Assembly (NCBI GenBank): GCA_937921775.1
Contig: CAKZUK010000019.1
Location: 1-64,000 of the forward strand
Direction of reading: 5' to 3'
DNA from: an uncultured Saprospiraceae bacterium
GTDB taxonomy: Bacteria; Bacteroidota; Bacteroidia; Chitinophagales; Saprospiraceae
Length of the DNA stretch: 64,000 nucleotides
Made by a program: the position numbers and the translations under genes
Notes under the pieces: generated by a model
Databases searched by the model: none
Told to the model about the DNA's origin: nothing
Seen by the model: only the letters and a program-made list of their open reading frames with translations
Shown here: in pieces, positions 1-7,639 of the stretch
How positions within the stretch are numbered: position 1 is the first letter of the stretch
Layout: each line of letters opens with the position of its first letter

Positions 1-1
1 G

Positions 2-637
2 TTACAAAACTCATCTTTAATCTCCGATTGTCAAATAAATATTGATGATATTATTAATACTGCCCTAATCAATCTGGTTGAAACTGGACAGTGTCAAAAA
101 TTGGGAGGCCTTCAGGCTTTTAAAAATGAGATACTAAATGCTCTTCAAAATAATGATTGTGTATTAAATAAATTGGCATTAGCAGAAAACGGTATCTTAG
201 TCTCTAGAACATGTAAAAGTTCATTTGATTTTACACAAGTAGGTACTGCTTGGACTTGTCAGGTTAATAATGTATTTCATGCATATCAACCAAGCTTTTT
301 TAATATCATGCAATATACTATTCCAGAATTATGTGTTCAAGTAAGTGGTACAGATGCGAATGGACAAGCACTAACTGCGGCAAAAGCTGCCGAATTATCA
401 GCCTTTGCCATGGATAACGCAAGGCTTGCACTATTAGCTAAAATGACAGAAGGTCTTGTAAATTCTGACCTTGAAGCTAAAACAGAATTCAAAGACCTTT
501 TTGCAGAACAACTAACAGAGTTAACGATAGGGAATACGTCTTCTTCTATTTCGTATGGGCAATGTTTCGGAAATATTAACACTCAAAATTATGCTCTTAG
601 TCCGTTTGGAGGAGAGGCGATTTGCATTAGTTTTTAG
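2..637 (+). CDS. Hypothetical protein, 5'-truncated by window edge
   Basis: The reading frame is open from base 2 to the TAG at 635-637 without an ATG near the left edge, so this is the 3' part (211 codons) of a longer gene. An internal TTG at 101 is not a convincing start because the same frame continues upstream without a stop. The visible part is soluble-looking, with an alanine-rich helical stretch in the middle and several scattered cysteines. No signal peptide, transmembrane segment or T9SS sorting domain is visible at the C-terminus. I do not recognise the family. The next gene is on the same strand 228 bp downstream. Confidence 0.6.
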   Translation, partial: LQNSSLISDCQINIDDIINTALINLVETGQCQKLGGLQAFKNEILNALQNNDCVLNKLALAENGILVSRTCKSSFDFTQVGTAWTCQVNNVFHAYQPSFFNIMQYTIPELCVQVSGTDANGQALTAAKAAELSAFAMDNARLALLAKMTEGLVNSDLEAKTEFKDLFAEQLTELTIGNTSSSISYGQCFGNINTQNYALSPFGGEAICISF

Positions 638-865
638 TATCCAAATTTCAATTTGAGCGTGTGATAGATTTATTTTTAACATTTTACCCCAAAAAAAATC
701 TTAAAAATAAATTTATCTCCGCTATTTTAACTACTATTGGGAGTAGAATATAGAGAAACATCAGTTGCTCATAAACCCAATAAATAATTGAACGACAACA
801 ACAAAAAAGTATACTTTCTTAAATGCCCTATTAATACTACGATCAAATAATAAACAACGACCAGA

Positions 866-1579
866 ATGAAATTAAACTTTTCCTTTAATACAAGCACTCA
901 TGATTTTTGGGAAATCTACGACGCTATAAATAAATACTACCCAATTGGATTAGACAGAAAAGAAGGTAAAGGGATTTACTCCGAATACAAAGGGATTAAA
1001 GACTTAGAAAGAATTGTAATGGAAAACATCCACGACAAAGTCAATTTCCAAGAAAGATGGTTAAAATTTACGGAGCAAATTGGTATAACATTAAATAAAG
1101 AAGTAATAGATAAAACTTTCGGACAAGCTCCAAGTTTTAGTTCTTCAATTATTCTCAAAAAGAATCCTTTCCAAGATGGTTTTCATGTAAAAACATTACA
1201 TTTTTCAGTTAGCTTAGTTGGTAATTTTTATCAAATATATGGCCTTGACTCGACAACCGTTCTTAGAAAAAAAAAGAAAGAAGGGGAATTTCCGAGATAT
1301 TATAACGCGGTAAATTTGCTAACGACATCTCCATTTGAAGACTTTCAGGAATCATTCGAATTTGTAGAACAGAAAATTCAAGAACGCTTTCCAGAATATC
1401 GAATGGTGCCTTTTGCTTATGGTCAATCGAAGATTCGAGGGTTGCAAGTCAGCTATCTGAATGATGAAGATTGCTCTGTCAACAAAGCTCTTTTCAATCA
1501 ATTCTTAAGTGAAGAAAATATCTCAAGGGCGAAAGAAGGTGATCAATTTTATGGAAAAGATATGTGGAAAATAGAATAG
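866..1579 (+). CDS. Hypothetical protein, 237 aa
   Basis: Complete ORF starting MKLNFSF at an ATG preceded by an A-rich leader (ataataaacaacgaccaga), as is usual in Bacteroidota. The product is a charged cytosolic-looking protein with no signal peptide or membrane segment. It has a basic run (RKKKKE) near residue 135 and aromatic-rich beta-like stretches. No catalytic motif is recognised. The gene ends 36 bp before a strong bidirectional hairpin terminator that separates it from the convergent pnp gene. Function unknown; gene reality is supported by length, start context and the terminator. Confidence 0.7.
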   Translation: MKLNFSFNTSTHDFWEIYDAINKYYPIGLDRKEGKGIYSEYKGIKDLERIVMENIHDKVNFQERWLKFTEQIGITLNKEVIDKTFGQAPSFSSSIILKKNPFQDGFHVKTLHFSVSLVGNFYQIYGLDSTTVLRKKKKEGEFPRYYNAVNLLTTSPFEDFQESFEFVEQKIQERFPEYRMVPFAYGQSKIRGLQVSYLNDEDCSVNKALFNQFLSEENISRAKEGDQFYGKDMWKIE

Positions 1580-1615
1580 GCATATCTTTTGCTAAAGAGC
1601 GGTCTACAGAAACTT

Positions 1616-1651
1616 AAAAATCCGATTCAGGAAAACCTGAACCGGATTTTT
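1616..1651. terminator. Bidirectional Rho-independent terminator
   Basis: Inverted repeat with 16-base arms (1616-1631 and 1636-1651, one mismatch) around an AAAA loop, flanked by A5 on the left and T5 on the right. It can terminate both the + strand hypothetical gene ending at 1579 and the - strand pnp gene ending at 1703. Confidence 0.85.
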
Positions 1652-1702
1652 AATATCTAATAAGCAGTCATCAAAGACTGCTAAATTCGTCATTCAAATT
1701 GA

Positions 1703-3829
1703 CTATGGTCTTGGCATCAACGCCTTTCTTGACAAACGTAGTTTACCCGTCTTAGGATCAATTCCAATCAACTTCACTCTTACTTTATCTCCTTGCTGTA
1801 AATGATCTTCTACACGTTCAACACGCTCATGTGCAATTTCAGAAACGTGTAACAAACCACTCTTCCCTGCAAAGTCAACAAATACGCCATAAGGCATAAC
1901 TGATGCAACTTTAGCATCAAATTCGTCACCCACTTCTGGCGTAAAGGTAATGGCTTTGATACGAGATAAAGCAGCGTCGATAGAAGCTTTGTCAGGAGAT
2001 GAGATATTAACTACACCTTTATCATCCACCTCTTTGATGTTGATAACTGTGTTGGTACTAGCCTGTAATTCTTGAATGATAGACCCACCAGGTCCGATCA
2101 CGGCACCGATAAAGCTCTTCTCAATGATAAGCTCAACGATACGTGGTGCGTGTGGTTTAAGATCTTCACGTGGTTCAGACATGGTCTTAGCCATTTCATT
2201 CAAAATGTGAATACGACCATCTCTTGCTTGATTCAATGCCTTTTCCAACATTTCGTAAGGAAGGCCTTCAATCTTGATATCCATCTGACAAGCACAAATA
2301 CCTTTTTCAGTACCTGTTAGTTTGAAATCCATATCTCCCAATGCATCCTCGTCACCAAGGATATCAGAAAGGATTGCAAAACGCTCACCGTCAGAAATCA
2401 TACCCATTGCAATACCAGAAACGGCTGCTTTGGTTTTGATACCTGCATCCATCAATGCTAATGATCCCGAACAAACGGTAGCCATTGAAGAAGATCCATT
2501 TGATTCCATAATATCAGCAACCAAACGAAGTGTATATAGGTTCTCATCTGGAAGTACCTGTTTGATGGTACGCTGCGCTAAATTGGCGTGACCAACTTCA
2601 CGACGACCAGGTCCACGCATTGGCTTCGTCTCTCCTACTGAAAGGGCAGGGAAGTTGTAATGCAGGATGAAATCTTCGAAGTGGTGATTCAATGCACTAT
2701 CGATCATTAGCTGATCCAACTTAGTACCTAAAGTACAAGAAGTTAGTGCTTGCGTTTCTCCTCTATTAAAGATAGCAGATCCGTGAACTGAAGGTAAGTA
2801 AGAAACTTCACACCAGATTGGTCGAACTTCGTCATACTTACGACCATCCAAACGAACAGATTCGCTTAGTACCATTTCACGGATGATCTCTTTTTTGATT
2901 TTGTCAAGATACTTACTGGCTTTTTTTCCTTTCTCAGCATACTCTTCTTCACCCCATTTTTCTAATAGGTCTGCCTTAAGCTTTTCACTAACTTCTTTGA
3001 AGCCAGCTTTACGTGTTTTCTTGTTTAAGGCTCCTCTTGAAACTTTAAGAATACCTTCTTTTGTCATTTCAGTAACTAGCGCTTTCAACTCTTCGTCAAT
3101 CTCTTCAAGTTTAAACTCACGCTTAACAGTTGCGTCAGTTCCTACTTTCTGAGCGAGATCAAGTTGTGCTTGACATTGTACTTTGATTGCTTCGTGTCCG
3201 ATTTTGATGGCTTCCACTAAGTCCTTTTCAGAACATTCATGAGCTTCACCTTCTACCATCATTACGTTGTCCATTGTAGCAGCAACGATGATGTCCATAT
3301 CAGCATCAGCTAATGGTGTACGATCAGGGTTTACCACAAATTCGCCATTGATGCGAGCAACTCTACATTCAGAGATAGGACCAGCAAATGGGATGTCAGA
3401 AACAGCCAATGCAGCAGAAGCAGCAAGTGCAGCTAAAGCGTCAGGCATAACATCTTTGTCAGCAGAAATTAGGTTGATAATCACCTGAGTGTCCATCATG
3501 TATCCAGTAGGGAAGAGCGGACGAATAGCACGGTCAACCAAACGGCATACTAGAATTTCAGGGTCAGATAATCTTGATTCACGACGAAAGAAGTTACCTG
3601 GGATACGACCCGCAGAAGCAAATTTCTCTTGATAATCTACAGATAGTGGAAAAAATGATTGGCCTTCACGGGCCTCAAAACTAGAGACAACAGATGCGAA
3701 TAGCATCGTATCGCCCATTTTAACAACTACAGAACCGTGGGCTTGAGTTGCTAGTTTACCAGTTTCGATAGTAACTTCCCGGCCATCCGGAAGGTTAAAT
3801 GATTGCGTAATAGGAGTTTGCTTCCCCAT
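1703..3829 (-). CDS. pnp: Polyribonucleotide nucleotidyltransferase (PNPase)
   Basis: PNPase degrades RNA 3'-to-5' using phosphate and is part of RNA turnover. The 708 residues are the normal length. Order seen: first RNase PH domain (about 10-145), helical linker, second RNase PH domain (about 320-470) with the catalytic-site motif GDMDFKLTGT, a KH domain around 560-620 with the loop IGPGGSII, and an S1 domain (about 630-705) starting VGDEFDAKV and ending LRLSRK. The ATG at 3829 has an A/T-rich leader. rpsO lies upstream on the same strand, the conserved rpsO-pnp order. A promoter of Bacteroidota type is present 100 bp upstream, so pnp can be transcribed independently as well as by read-through. 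Confidence 0.98.
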   Translation of the reverse strand: MGKQTPITQSFNLPDGREVTIETGKLATQAHGSVVVKMGDTMLFASVVSSFEAREGQSFFPLSVDYQEKFASAGRIPGNFFRRESRLSDPEILVCRLVDRAIRPLFPTGYMMDTQVIINLISADKDVMPDALAALAASAALAVSDIPFAGPISECRVARINGEFVVNPDRTPLADADMDIIVAATMDNVMMVEGEAHECSEKDLVEAIKIGHEAIKVQCQAQLDLAQKVGTDATVKREFKLEEIDEELKALVTEMTKEGILKVSRGALNKKTRKAGFKEVSEKLKADLLEKWGEEEYAEKGKKASKYLDKIKKEIIREMVLSESVRLDGRKYDEVRPIWCEVSYLPSVHGSAIFNRGETQALTSCTLGTKLDQLMIDSALNHHFEDFILHYNFPALSVGETKPMRGPGRREVGHANLAQRTIKQVLPDENLYTLRLVADIMESNGSSSMATVCSGSLALMDAGIKTKAAVSGIAMGMISDGERFAILSDILGDEDALGDMDFKLTGTEKGICACQMDIKIEGLPYEMLEKALNQARDGRIHILNEMAKTMSEPREDLKPHAPRIVELIIEKSFIGAVIGPGGSIIQELQASTNTVINIKEVDDKGVVNISSPDKASIDAALSRIKAITFTPEVGDEFDAKVASVMPYGVFVDFAGKSGLLHVSEIAHERVERVEDHLQQGDKVRVKLIGIDPKTGKLRLSRKALMPRP

Positions 3830-3931
3830 TTCATTATAATTTTAAAAAAGTGATATCTACTTGTTTTCGCGAAAGGCAAAATCATTTAATGCCTGCAAGT
3901 AGAAAGTTTGATATTGATTTAATTTTTTATA

Positions 3932-3960
3932 CAAAAATAATTTGGACCACTTAGACTCAA
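3932..3960 (-). promoter_or_regulatory. Predicted pnp promoter (TTG-18-TATTTTTG)
   Basis: On the minus strand TTG (3958-3960) is followed after 18 bp by TATTTTTG (3932-3939), matching the Bacteroidota sigma-factor consensus TTG/TTTG-N17-23-TAnnTTTG. It would give a pnp leader of roughly 95 nt, long enough for the leader-based autoregulation known for pnp in other bacteria (inference). Confidence 0.55.
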
Positions 3961-4054
3961 TCTTTTAGTAGTCTATGTTAATTTTTTTGTTGTTACTAAG
4001 CTAAATCGAGATAGCATAGTACCATGTGTAGTTGCGAGATGGAAGGATGGTAAG

Positions 4055-4083
4055 CAAAGGGATAGTCCTAAGAGAGGACTTTG
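4055..4083. other. Hairpin in rpsO-pnp intergenic region
   Basis: AGTCCT (4064-4069) and AGGACT (4075-4080) form a perfect stem around AAGAG. CAAAG/CTTTG can extend it with an asymmetric bulge. It lies in the read-through transcript between rpsO and pnp, upstream of the predicted pnp promoter, and could be a processing site. Confidence 0.35.
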
Positions 4084-4148
4084 GTTTGCGGGTAGAAGCA
4101 GTTAGGTTAGGTAATTGTTTCAGATCCTGTTTATTTCGCTGTTCTGTA

Positions 4149-4170
4149 AAATGTGTCAATTGACACATTT
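4149..4170. repeat. Perfect 22-bp palindrome
   Basis: Self-complementary site with half-site AAATGTGTCAA, immediately downstream (pnp direction) of the rpsO hairpin. The dyad has no loop, so it resembles a dimeric-protein operator more than a terminator. Confidence 0.5.
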
Positions 4171-4209
4171 ATACTTGGACAATCTCGTTATAATAGTACG
4201 TAAACGAGA

Positions 4210-4253
4210 AGAGGCAGAAACGAGTTTCATAATATGAACTCAATTCTGCCTCT
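4210..4253. terminator. Hairpin after rpsO
   Basis: Outer arms AGAGGCAGAA (4210-4219) and TTCTGCCTCT (4244-4253) enclose a second dyad (GAGTTTCAT/ATGAACTC). It starts 11 bp past the rpsO stop. The T-run is on the + strand side, so on the transcribed minus strand the U-tract is weak. It may act as a partial terminator or RNase processing stem between rpsO and pnp, analogous to the E. coli arrangement (inference). Confidence 0.55.
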
Positions 4254-4263
4254 TTTTAATGTT

Positions 4264-4548
4264 TTACTTTCGGATACTACGTATGCCTAGCTTTTCGATA
4301 ATTGCACGATATTTTGTGATATCTTTTTTAGCAAGGTAGGTAAGTAAACGCTTTCTTTTTCCCACGAGGGTTAGCAGTGTGCGTCTGCATGAGTGATCTT
4401 TTTTGTTTGTCTGAAGGTGATCAGATAAACCTTTGATTCTGAATGAAAAAAGAGCGATTTGCCCTTCGGTAGATCCAGAATTTTTTTCAGATCCTCCGTA
4501 CTCTTTGAAGATTTCTTCTCTCTTCTCTTTTGTTAAATAGATTGCCAT
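4264..4548 (-). CDS. rpsO: 30S ribosomal protein S15
   Basis: S15 binds the central domain of 16S rRNA early in 30S assembly. From ATG 4548 the product is 94 residues starting MAIYLTKEKREEIF, the usual Bacteroidota start. The seven extra upstream codons (in-frame from 4569) lie in the leader and are not conserved-looking. Family signatures are visible: GSTEGQIALFSFRIKGLSDHL, the KDH followed by RRTLLTLVGKRKRLL, and the C-terminal YRAIIEKLGIR. Upstream of pnp in the conserved order. A -7-like box lies about 55 bp upstream. Confidence 0.97.
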   Translation of the reverse strand: MAIYLTKEKREEIFKEYGGSEKNSGSTEGQIALFSFRIKGLSDHLQTNKKDHSCRRTLLTLVGKRKRLLTYLAKKDITKYRAIIEKLGIRSIRK

Positions 4549-4599
4549 TTTATTATTTATTTTTACCAATAGTGATTACTGAAATCAGTTATAGCGGCA

Positions 4600-4607
4600 C
4601 AAAGGTA
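4600..4607 (-). promoter_or_regulatory. -7 box TACCTTTG upstream of rpsO
   Basis: Minus-strand TACCTTTG fits TAnnTTTG and lies 52 bp upstream of the rpsO ATG. A clear TTG -33 element at the right distance is not seen, so only the -7 box is called. Confidence 0.4.
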
Positions 4608-4744
4608 ATCATTTTCTTGGTAAAAGGGTGGTTTTATTTGTGTTTGACGTGTTTTTTTGTCCTTGAGAATAGCCTAGTCCGCGGAGGGCCTTTTCCATGA
4701 TCGTGGGGTCCATTGTTTGAGACCTCTAGAGGTAGTTAGTGGTT

Positions 4745-5503
4745 TCACTTCTCCTTAGCCTCATTCCAAAGCAAATCCATTTCCTGAAGTGTCATATCAT
4801 TAAGATCTTTAGTGGCATTGGCTTCTATGTATTCAAAGCGGCGCTTAAATTTCTTGTTGACACGTTCTAGCGCAGATTCGGGGTCAATACCTGTGAATCT
4901 AGCATAATTAATGAGGGAAAAGAGTATATCACCAAACTCTTCTTCTTGTTTTTCCTTTGAATGATTTTCATCTACGCTCTCTTTATATTCAGCCATCTCC
5001 TCCTCTACTTTGTCCCAAACCTGTTCGGCATTCTCCCATTCGAAGCCAACTTGCTTAGTTTTGTCTTGCATTCGATAAGCTTTAATCATAGCGGGAAGCG
5101 ATTTAGGTACACCTGAAAGAACCGATTTCTTTCCTTCTTTTAGCTTTAGCTGTTCCCAATTCTTCTTGACTTCTTCTTCATCAGCTACCTCCACGTCACC
5201 ATATATATGAGGGTGGCGATTGATTAGCTTTTCGCAAACAGCGTTGAGAGAATCAGCTATGTCAAAGGCTTTTTTCTCGTCAGCTATCTTCGCATAAAAA
5301 ACCATATGAAGCATCACATCTCCAATTTCTTCTTTAATTTCATCCAAATCTTCTACTAGAAGTGCATCTGCCAACTCGTAAGTTTCTTCTATAGTCAGAT
5401 TGCGCAGGCTTTGAAAGGTTTGTTTGCGATCCCAAGGACATTGCTCACGCAATTCATCCATAATGGTTAGTAATCGTCCGAAGGCTTGTAGTTTTTTGTC
5501 CAT
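4745..5503 (-). CDS. mazG: Nucleoside triphosphate pyrophosphohydrolase MazG
   Basis: MazG hydrolyses (d)NTPs to monophosphates and pyrophosphate, a house-cleaning and stringent-response role. The 252 residues are typical for the tandem-domain form. N-terminal MazG domain: CPWDRKQTFQSL, then the metal-binding EETYELADAL and EEIGDVMLHMVFY (EExxE...ExxD type). The second domain from about 160 has WDKVEEEMAEYKE and EEFGDILFSLINYAR. The start MDKKLQAFG has its ATG at 5503, 22 bp from the end of an inverted-repeat element. A 12-bp palindrome (4722-4733) lies just past the stop. Confidence 0.95.
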   Translation of the reverse strand: MDKKLQAFGRLLTIMDELREQCPWDRKQTFQSLRNLTIEETYELADALLVEDLDEIKEEIGDVMLHMVFYAKIADEKKAFDIADSLNAVCEKLINRHPHIYGDVEVADEEEVKKNWEQLKLKEGKKSVLSGVPKSLPAMIKAYRMQDKTKQVGFEWENAEQVWDKVEEEMAEYKESVDENHSKEKQEEEFGDILFSLINYARFTGIDPESALERVNKKFKRRFEYIEANATKDLNDMTLQEMDLLWNEAKEK

Positions 5504-5524
5504 TGACTAAGGTATATTTTGGCG

Positions 5525-5650
5525 AGAAGTGGGGAGTTGAAGGTGGGAAAGTTTCCGGAAACGCGAGTCTGTTTAGCCTGTTCGGCGGCCAGACGGGCAC
5601 CAGGTAAAGTCCGCATTCGGGTGTACTTTCCACCTCCATCTTCCCACTTC
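5525..5650. repeat. Intergenic inverted-repeat element, family 1 copy A
   Basis: About 126 bp bounded by imperfect terminal inverted repeats: GAAGTGGGGAGTTGAAGG on the left, and on the right (5626-5650) CTTTCCACC...CCCACTTC. The core contains TTTAGCCT and, 15 bp on, GGCCAGACGGGCACCAG (5587-5603). The same core with the same spacing recurs in the element at 6533-6656. No ORF. It lies just upstream of mazG. Confidence 0.7.
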
Positions 5651-5670
5651 CAACTATTTTAATAACAATT

Positions 5671-5702
5671 TTTGACTAAACGCTTTTTTAGCTGTATTTT
5701 TG
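5671..5702 (+). promoter_or_regulatory. Predicted promoter TTTG-20-TATTTTTG
   Basis: TTTG at 5671-5674 and TATTTTTG at 5695-5702 are separated by 20 bp, an excellent match to the Bacteroidota -33/-7 consensus. It drives the small gene at 5795 with a leader of about 85 nt. Confidence 0.65.
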
Positions 5703-5794
5703 TGATCTAAACTCGCTTGATGCAAAATTAAACCTTTAATGCGAAAAAGTGTTTTAAGTATACATCGAAGTTGAATCATTAAAAAAATAACAAC

Positions 5795-6001
5795 ATGGAA
5801 TTCTTATATATTCTTGCTATCATTTTTGTTGCTTTCGGACTTTCATTTATCATGATAAATATCCGTCACATTGTGACCGGTAATGAGTTCAGAGGTTCTT
5901 GTTCTTCTAACAACCCGATGATTAAAAATACCATGGGAGACTGTACGGTTTGTGGTAAGAAGGGTGATGAGGTTTGTCAAATGCCTGAGGCGAAAGCGTA
6001 G
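5795..6001 (+). CDS. Small NqrM-like cysteine membrane protein
   Basis: 68 residues: one N-terminal transmembrane helix (about 3-25), then a cytosolic tail with RGSCSSNN, DCTVCGKK and DEVCQM. The arrangement of one helix followed by GSC...CxxC...C resembles NqrM (DUF539), the maturation factor that helps insert iron into Na+-NQR. It also resembles the short proteins usually annotated 'membrane or secreted protein' in Bacteroidota. No nqr gene is in the window, so the assignment rests on the motif alone. It has its own good promoter and ATG with an A-rich leader (aaaaaaataacaac). Confidence 0.6.
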   Translation: MEFLYILAIIFVAFGLSFIMINIRHIVTGNEFRGSCSSNNPMIKNTMGDCTVCGKKGDEVCQMPEAKA

Positions 6002-6141
6002 AGAATTAGAATGGGAATCGAAAGCCTAAAGAATTAGAATGTGAACCTGTCAGGCGCCAGACTGGTCGAAATTAGAATTAGAATGGCCCTTGAACGTGAA
6101 AATTGATTATTGTTCATTGAAAATTCAATCATTCTAATTCA
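6002..6141. repeat. Degenerate AATTAGAAT repeat region
   Basis: Four direct copies of AATTAGAAT-type sequence (about 6004, 6032, 6070, 6076) and an inverted copy ATTCTAATT (6131-6139) fill the whole gap between the convergent NqrM-like and PTPS genes. A sequence related to the family 1 core (GGCGCCAGACTGG) lies at 6053-6065. The same AATTAGAAT ends bound the element at 52907-53110. Confidence 0.5.
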
Positions 6142-6513
6142 TCATCCCTCATAGCTAGCCCAAGCCACATGTGACTCTCCCAGCGTTACCTTCAGGCTTC
6201 CTCCAAATTTTCCTTCCAATTCTAATTTCGTTTGATCGTGGATATACTTCGCCAAAAATTCGGTGGTAGTTAAGAGACCTTTGAATTGTGGTAACTCATC
6301 TAGATTTTGGTAATTCAGGGGTTCGAGTACTTTTTTGAGTACATCGTGCGCTAATCCAATATCGATTACGATAGCATCTTCCGTTAATTCTACTGAGTTA
6401 AAACTTACGTCAACTACGTAAGTGGCTCCGTGTAGCTTTTGAGCTGGTCCAAAGGTCGCACTATTGAAAGAGTGCGCGATCATGATGTGTTGTCTTACTT
6501 TTACGCTGTACAT
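6142..6513 (-). CDS. PTPS/QueD-family protein with substituted active site
   Basis: Homologue of 6-pyruvoyl-tetrahydropterin / 6-carboxytetrahydropterin synthase (COG0720), 123 aa from ATG 6513. The longer frame to 6561 runs into a repeat element. Fold markers align with E. coli QueD: IAHSF (zinc His16 equivalent), KLHGATY (HGHxF region), VIDIG, TTTEFLAKYI, GESHVAWASYE (Glu110 kept). By reading alignment, however, catalytic Cys27 is Ala, the third zinc ligand His33 is Ala, and Asp70-His71 is Asn-Tyr. Normal PTPS/QueD chemistry is therefore unlikely, and it may bind a pterin or act differently. It is last in a co-directional set with MDR dehydrogenase, RibD-like reductase and RibA. Confidence 0.85.
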   Translation of the reverse strand: MYSVKVRQHIMIAHSFNSATFGPAQKLHGATYVVDVSFNSVELTEDAIVIDIGLAHDVLKKVLEPLNYQNLDELPQFKGLLTTTEFLAKYIHDQTKLELEGKFGGSLKVTLGESHVAWASYEG

Positions 6514-6532
6514 TGTTGGTGATGTTTTTGAG

Positions 6533-6656
6533 TTGGAAGTTGGAGGTGGGAAGCTGTCCACTAATGTGGGGCCTCTTTAGCCTCTCCCGCGGCCAGACGG
6601 GCACCAGATAGACGCCGCGATTGAATCCATTCACCAGCTCCAAATCCCACTTCCAA
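6533..6656. repeat. Intergenic inverted-repeat element, family 1 copy B
   Basis: About 124 bp with ends TTGGAAGTTGGAGGTGGG (left) and CAGCTCCAAATCCCACTTCC (right, 6635-6654), imperfectly inverted. The core TTTAGCCT (6576-6583) and GGCCAGACGGGCACCAG (6591-6607) has the same 15-bp offset as copy A. It sits between the MDR gene and the PTPS start, inside the pterin-like cluster, and would be transcribed as a long hairpin. Confidence 0.7.
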
Positions 6657-6664
6657 TTTTAAAT

Positions 6665-7639
6665 TTATTCCGATTTATAGTTCAAACAATATCCCAAGCC
6701 AGGCAATTGTTCTGTTCTTAATTGTGTAAAAAAATGTGCTGCCTCATTCATCTCAATTTCATGACTAAGCACTTGATCATAAATTGGATTTTGGAGCAGA
6801 TCCAAAACCGCAGATTTTCTTCTTTTGTAATTCCAACGTGGTTGATGACTTGTTGGTATTTTTGAAACTTGTGAGCTTATTATTTTCAGTCGACGATGAT
6901 GAAAATTGGCTCCTAAGTTAAGATTTACTGATTTGGTTCCATACCAACTTAGCTCTATTACTTTACCTTCTTCCCCTAAGCTGTCAATACATGCTTGCAG
7001 ACCTTGTTCGCTGGCACTACAATGAAAAGCTACATCAAAATCGTCAAGGGATATAGCATCGTGAACATTTGTAAAGCCCATACTTTTTGCTTTTGCAATA
7101 CGCGATACATTCTTTTCTAGGATATATAAGTCGATCGCTGGTATCTCATTGAGAACGCAGGCTAGCAAAGCACCGATATTTCCAAATCCAACAAGAAGTA
7201 CCTTATCTCCTGCATTGACGTTTGCGTCCCAACAAGCATTAAGGGCAGTTTCCAAGTTACTGATGAGAACAGCTCTTTTTGCAGGAAGAGAATCAGGTAA
7301 CAGGGTGACCGCTTGATTTGGAATGTTGAATATACTTTGGTGTGGGTGCATGACGTGCACCAGTTTTCCAAAATTAGGATGGTCTTCATTTATTATTTTT
7401 CCGACAAGGGAATAACCATACTTAATTGGAAAATCAAAGGTACCTTCCATATATGGTACTTGCATTTGACTGGCAGCTTGAGTAGGAACTAATCCGCAAG
7501 CGACTGTTTTTTCTGTACCCAAACTTATAAAAGAGTATAGACTTTTAACTTGGCAATGCCCAGTAGGAGTTACAGCCAATTCACTTTCCCGCCAAGCAGA
7601 ATTTTGATTAGATAAGTGCCAAAGAGCTTTACTTATCAT
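6665..7639 (-). CDS. Medium-chain (zinc-type) dehydrogenase
   Basis: 324-residue MDR-superfamily oxidoreductase. It has a GroES-like N-terminal half with ISLGTEK and KYGYSLVGKI, and a Rossmann half with LLVGFGNIGALLA for NAD(P). The C-terminal half carries the SSQVSKIPTSHQPRW / KRR stretch typical of a subset of uncharacterised threonine-dehydrogenase-like or BchC-like proteins. The four structural-zinc cysteines of classical ADHs are not visible. Its ATG overlaps the stop of the upstream RibD-like gene (ATGA, 7636-7639), so the two are translationally coupled. Substrate unknown; context suggests a pteridine or pyrimidine-derived compound (inference). Confidence 0.85.
   Translation of the reverse strand: MISKALWHLSNQNSAWRESELAVTPTGHCQVKSLYSFISLGTEKTVACGLVPTQAASQMQVPYMEGTFDFPIKYGYSLVGKIINEDHPNFGKLVHVMHPHQSIFNIPNQAVTLLPDSLPAKRAVLISNLETALNACWDANVNAGDKVLLVGFGNIGALLACVLNEIPAIDLYILEKNVSRIAKAKSMGFTNVHDAISLDDFDVAFHCSASEQGLQACIDSLGEEGKVIELSWYGTKSVNLNLGANFHHRRLKIISSQVSKIPTSHQPRWNYKRRKSAVLDLLQNPIYDQVLSHEIEMNEAAHFFTQLRTEQLPGLGYCLNYKSE

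Noticed and set aside
6514-6561. N-terminal extension of the PTPS gene to 6561
   Set aside because: The extra residues are encoded by the inverted-repeat element; ATG 6513 matches the family start.
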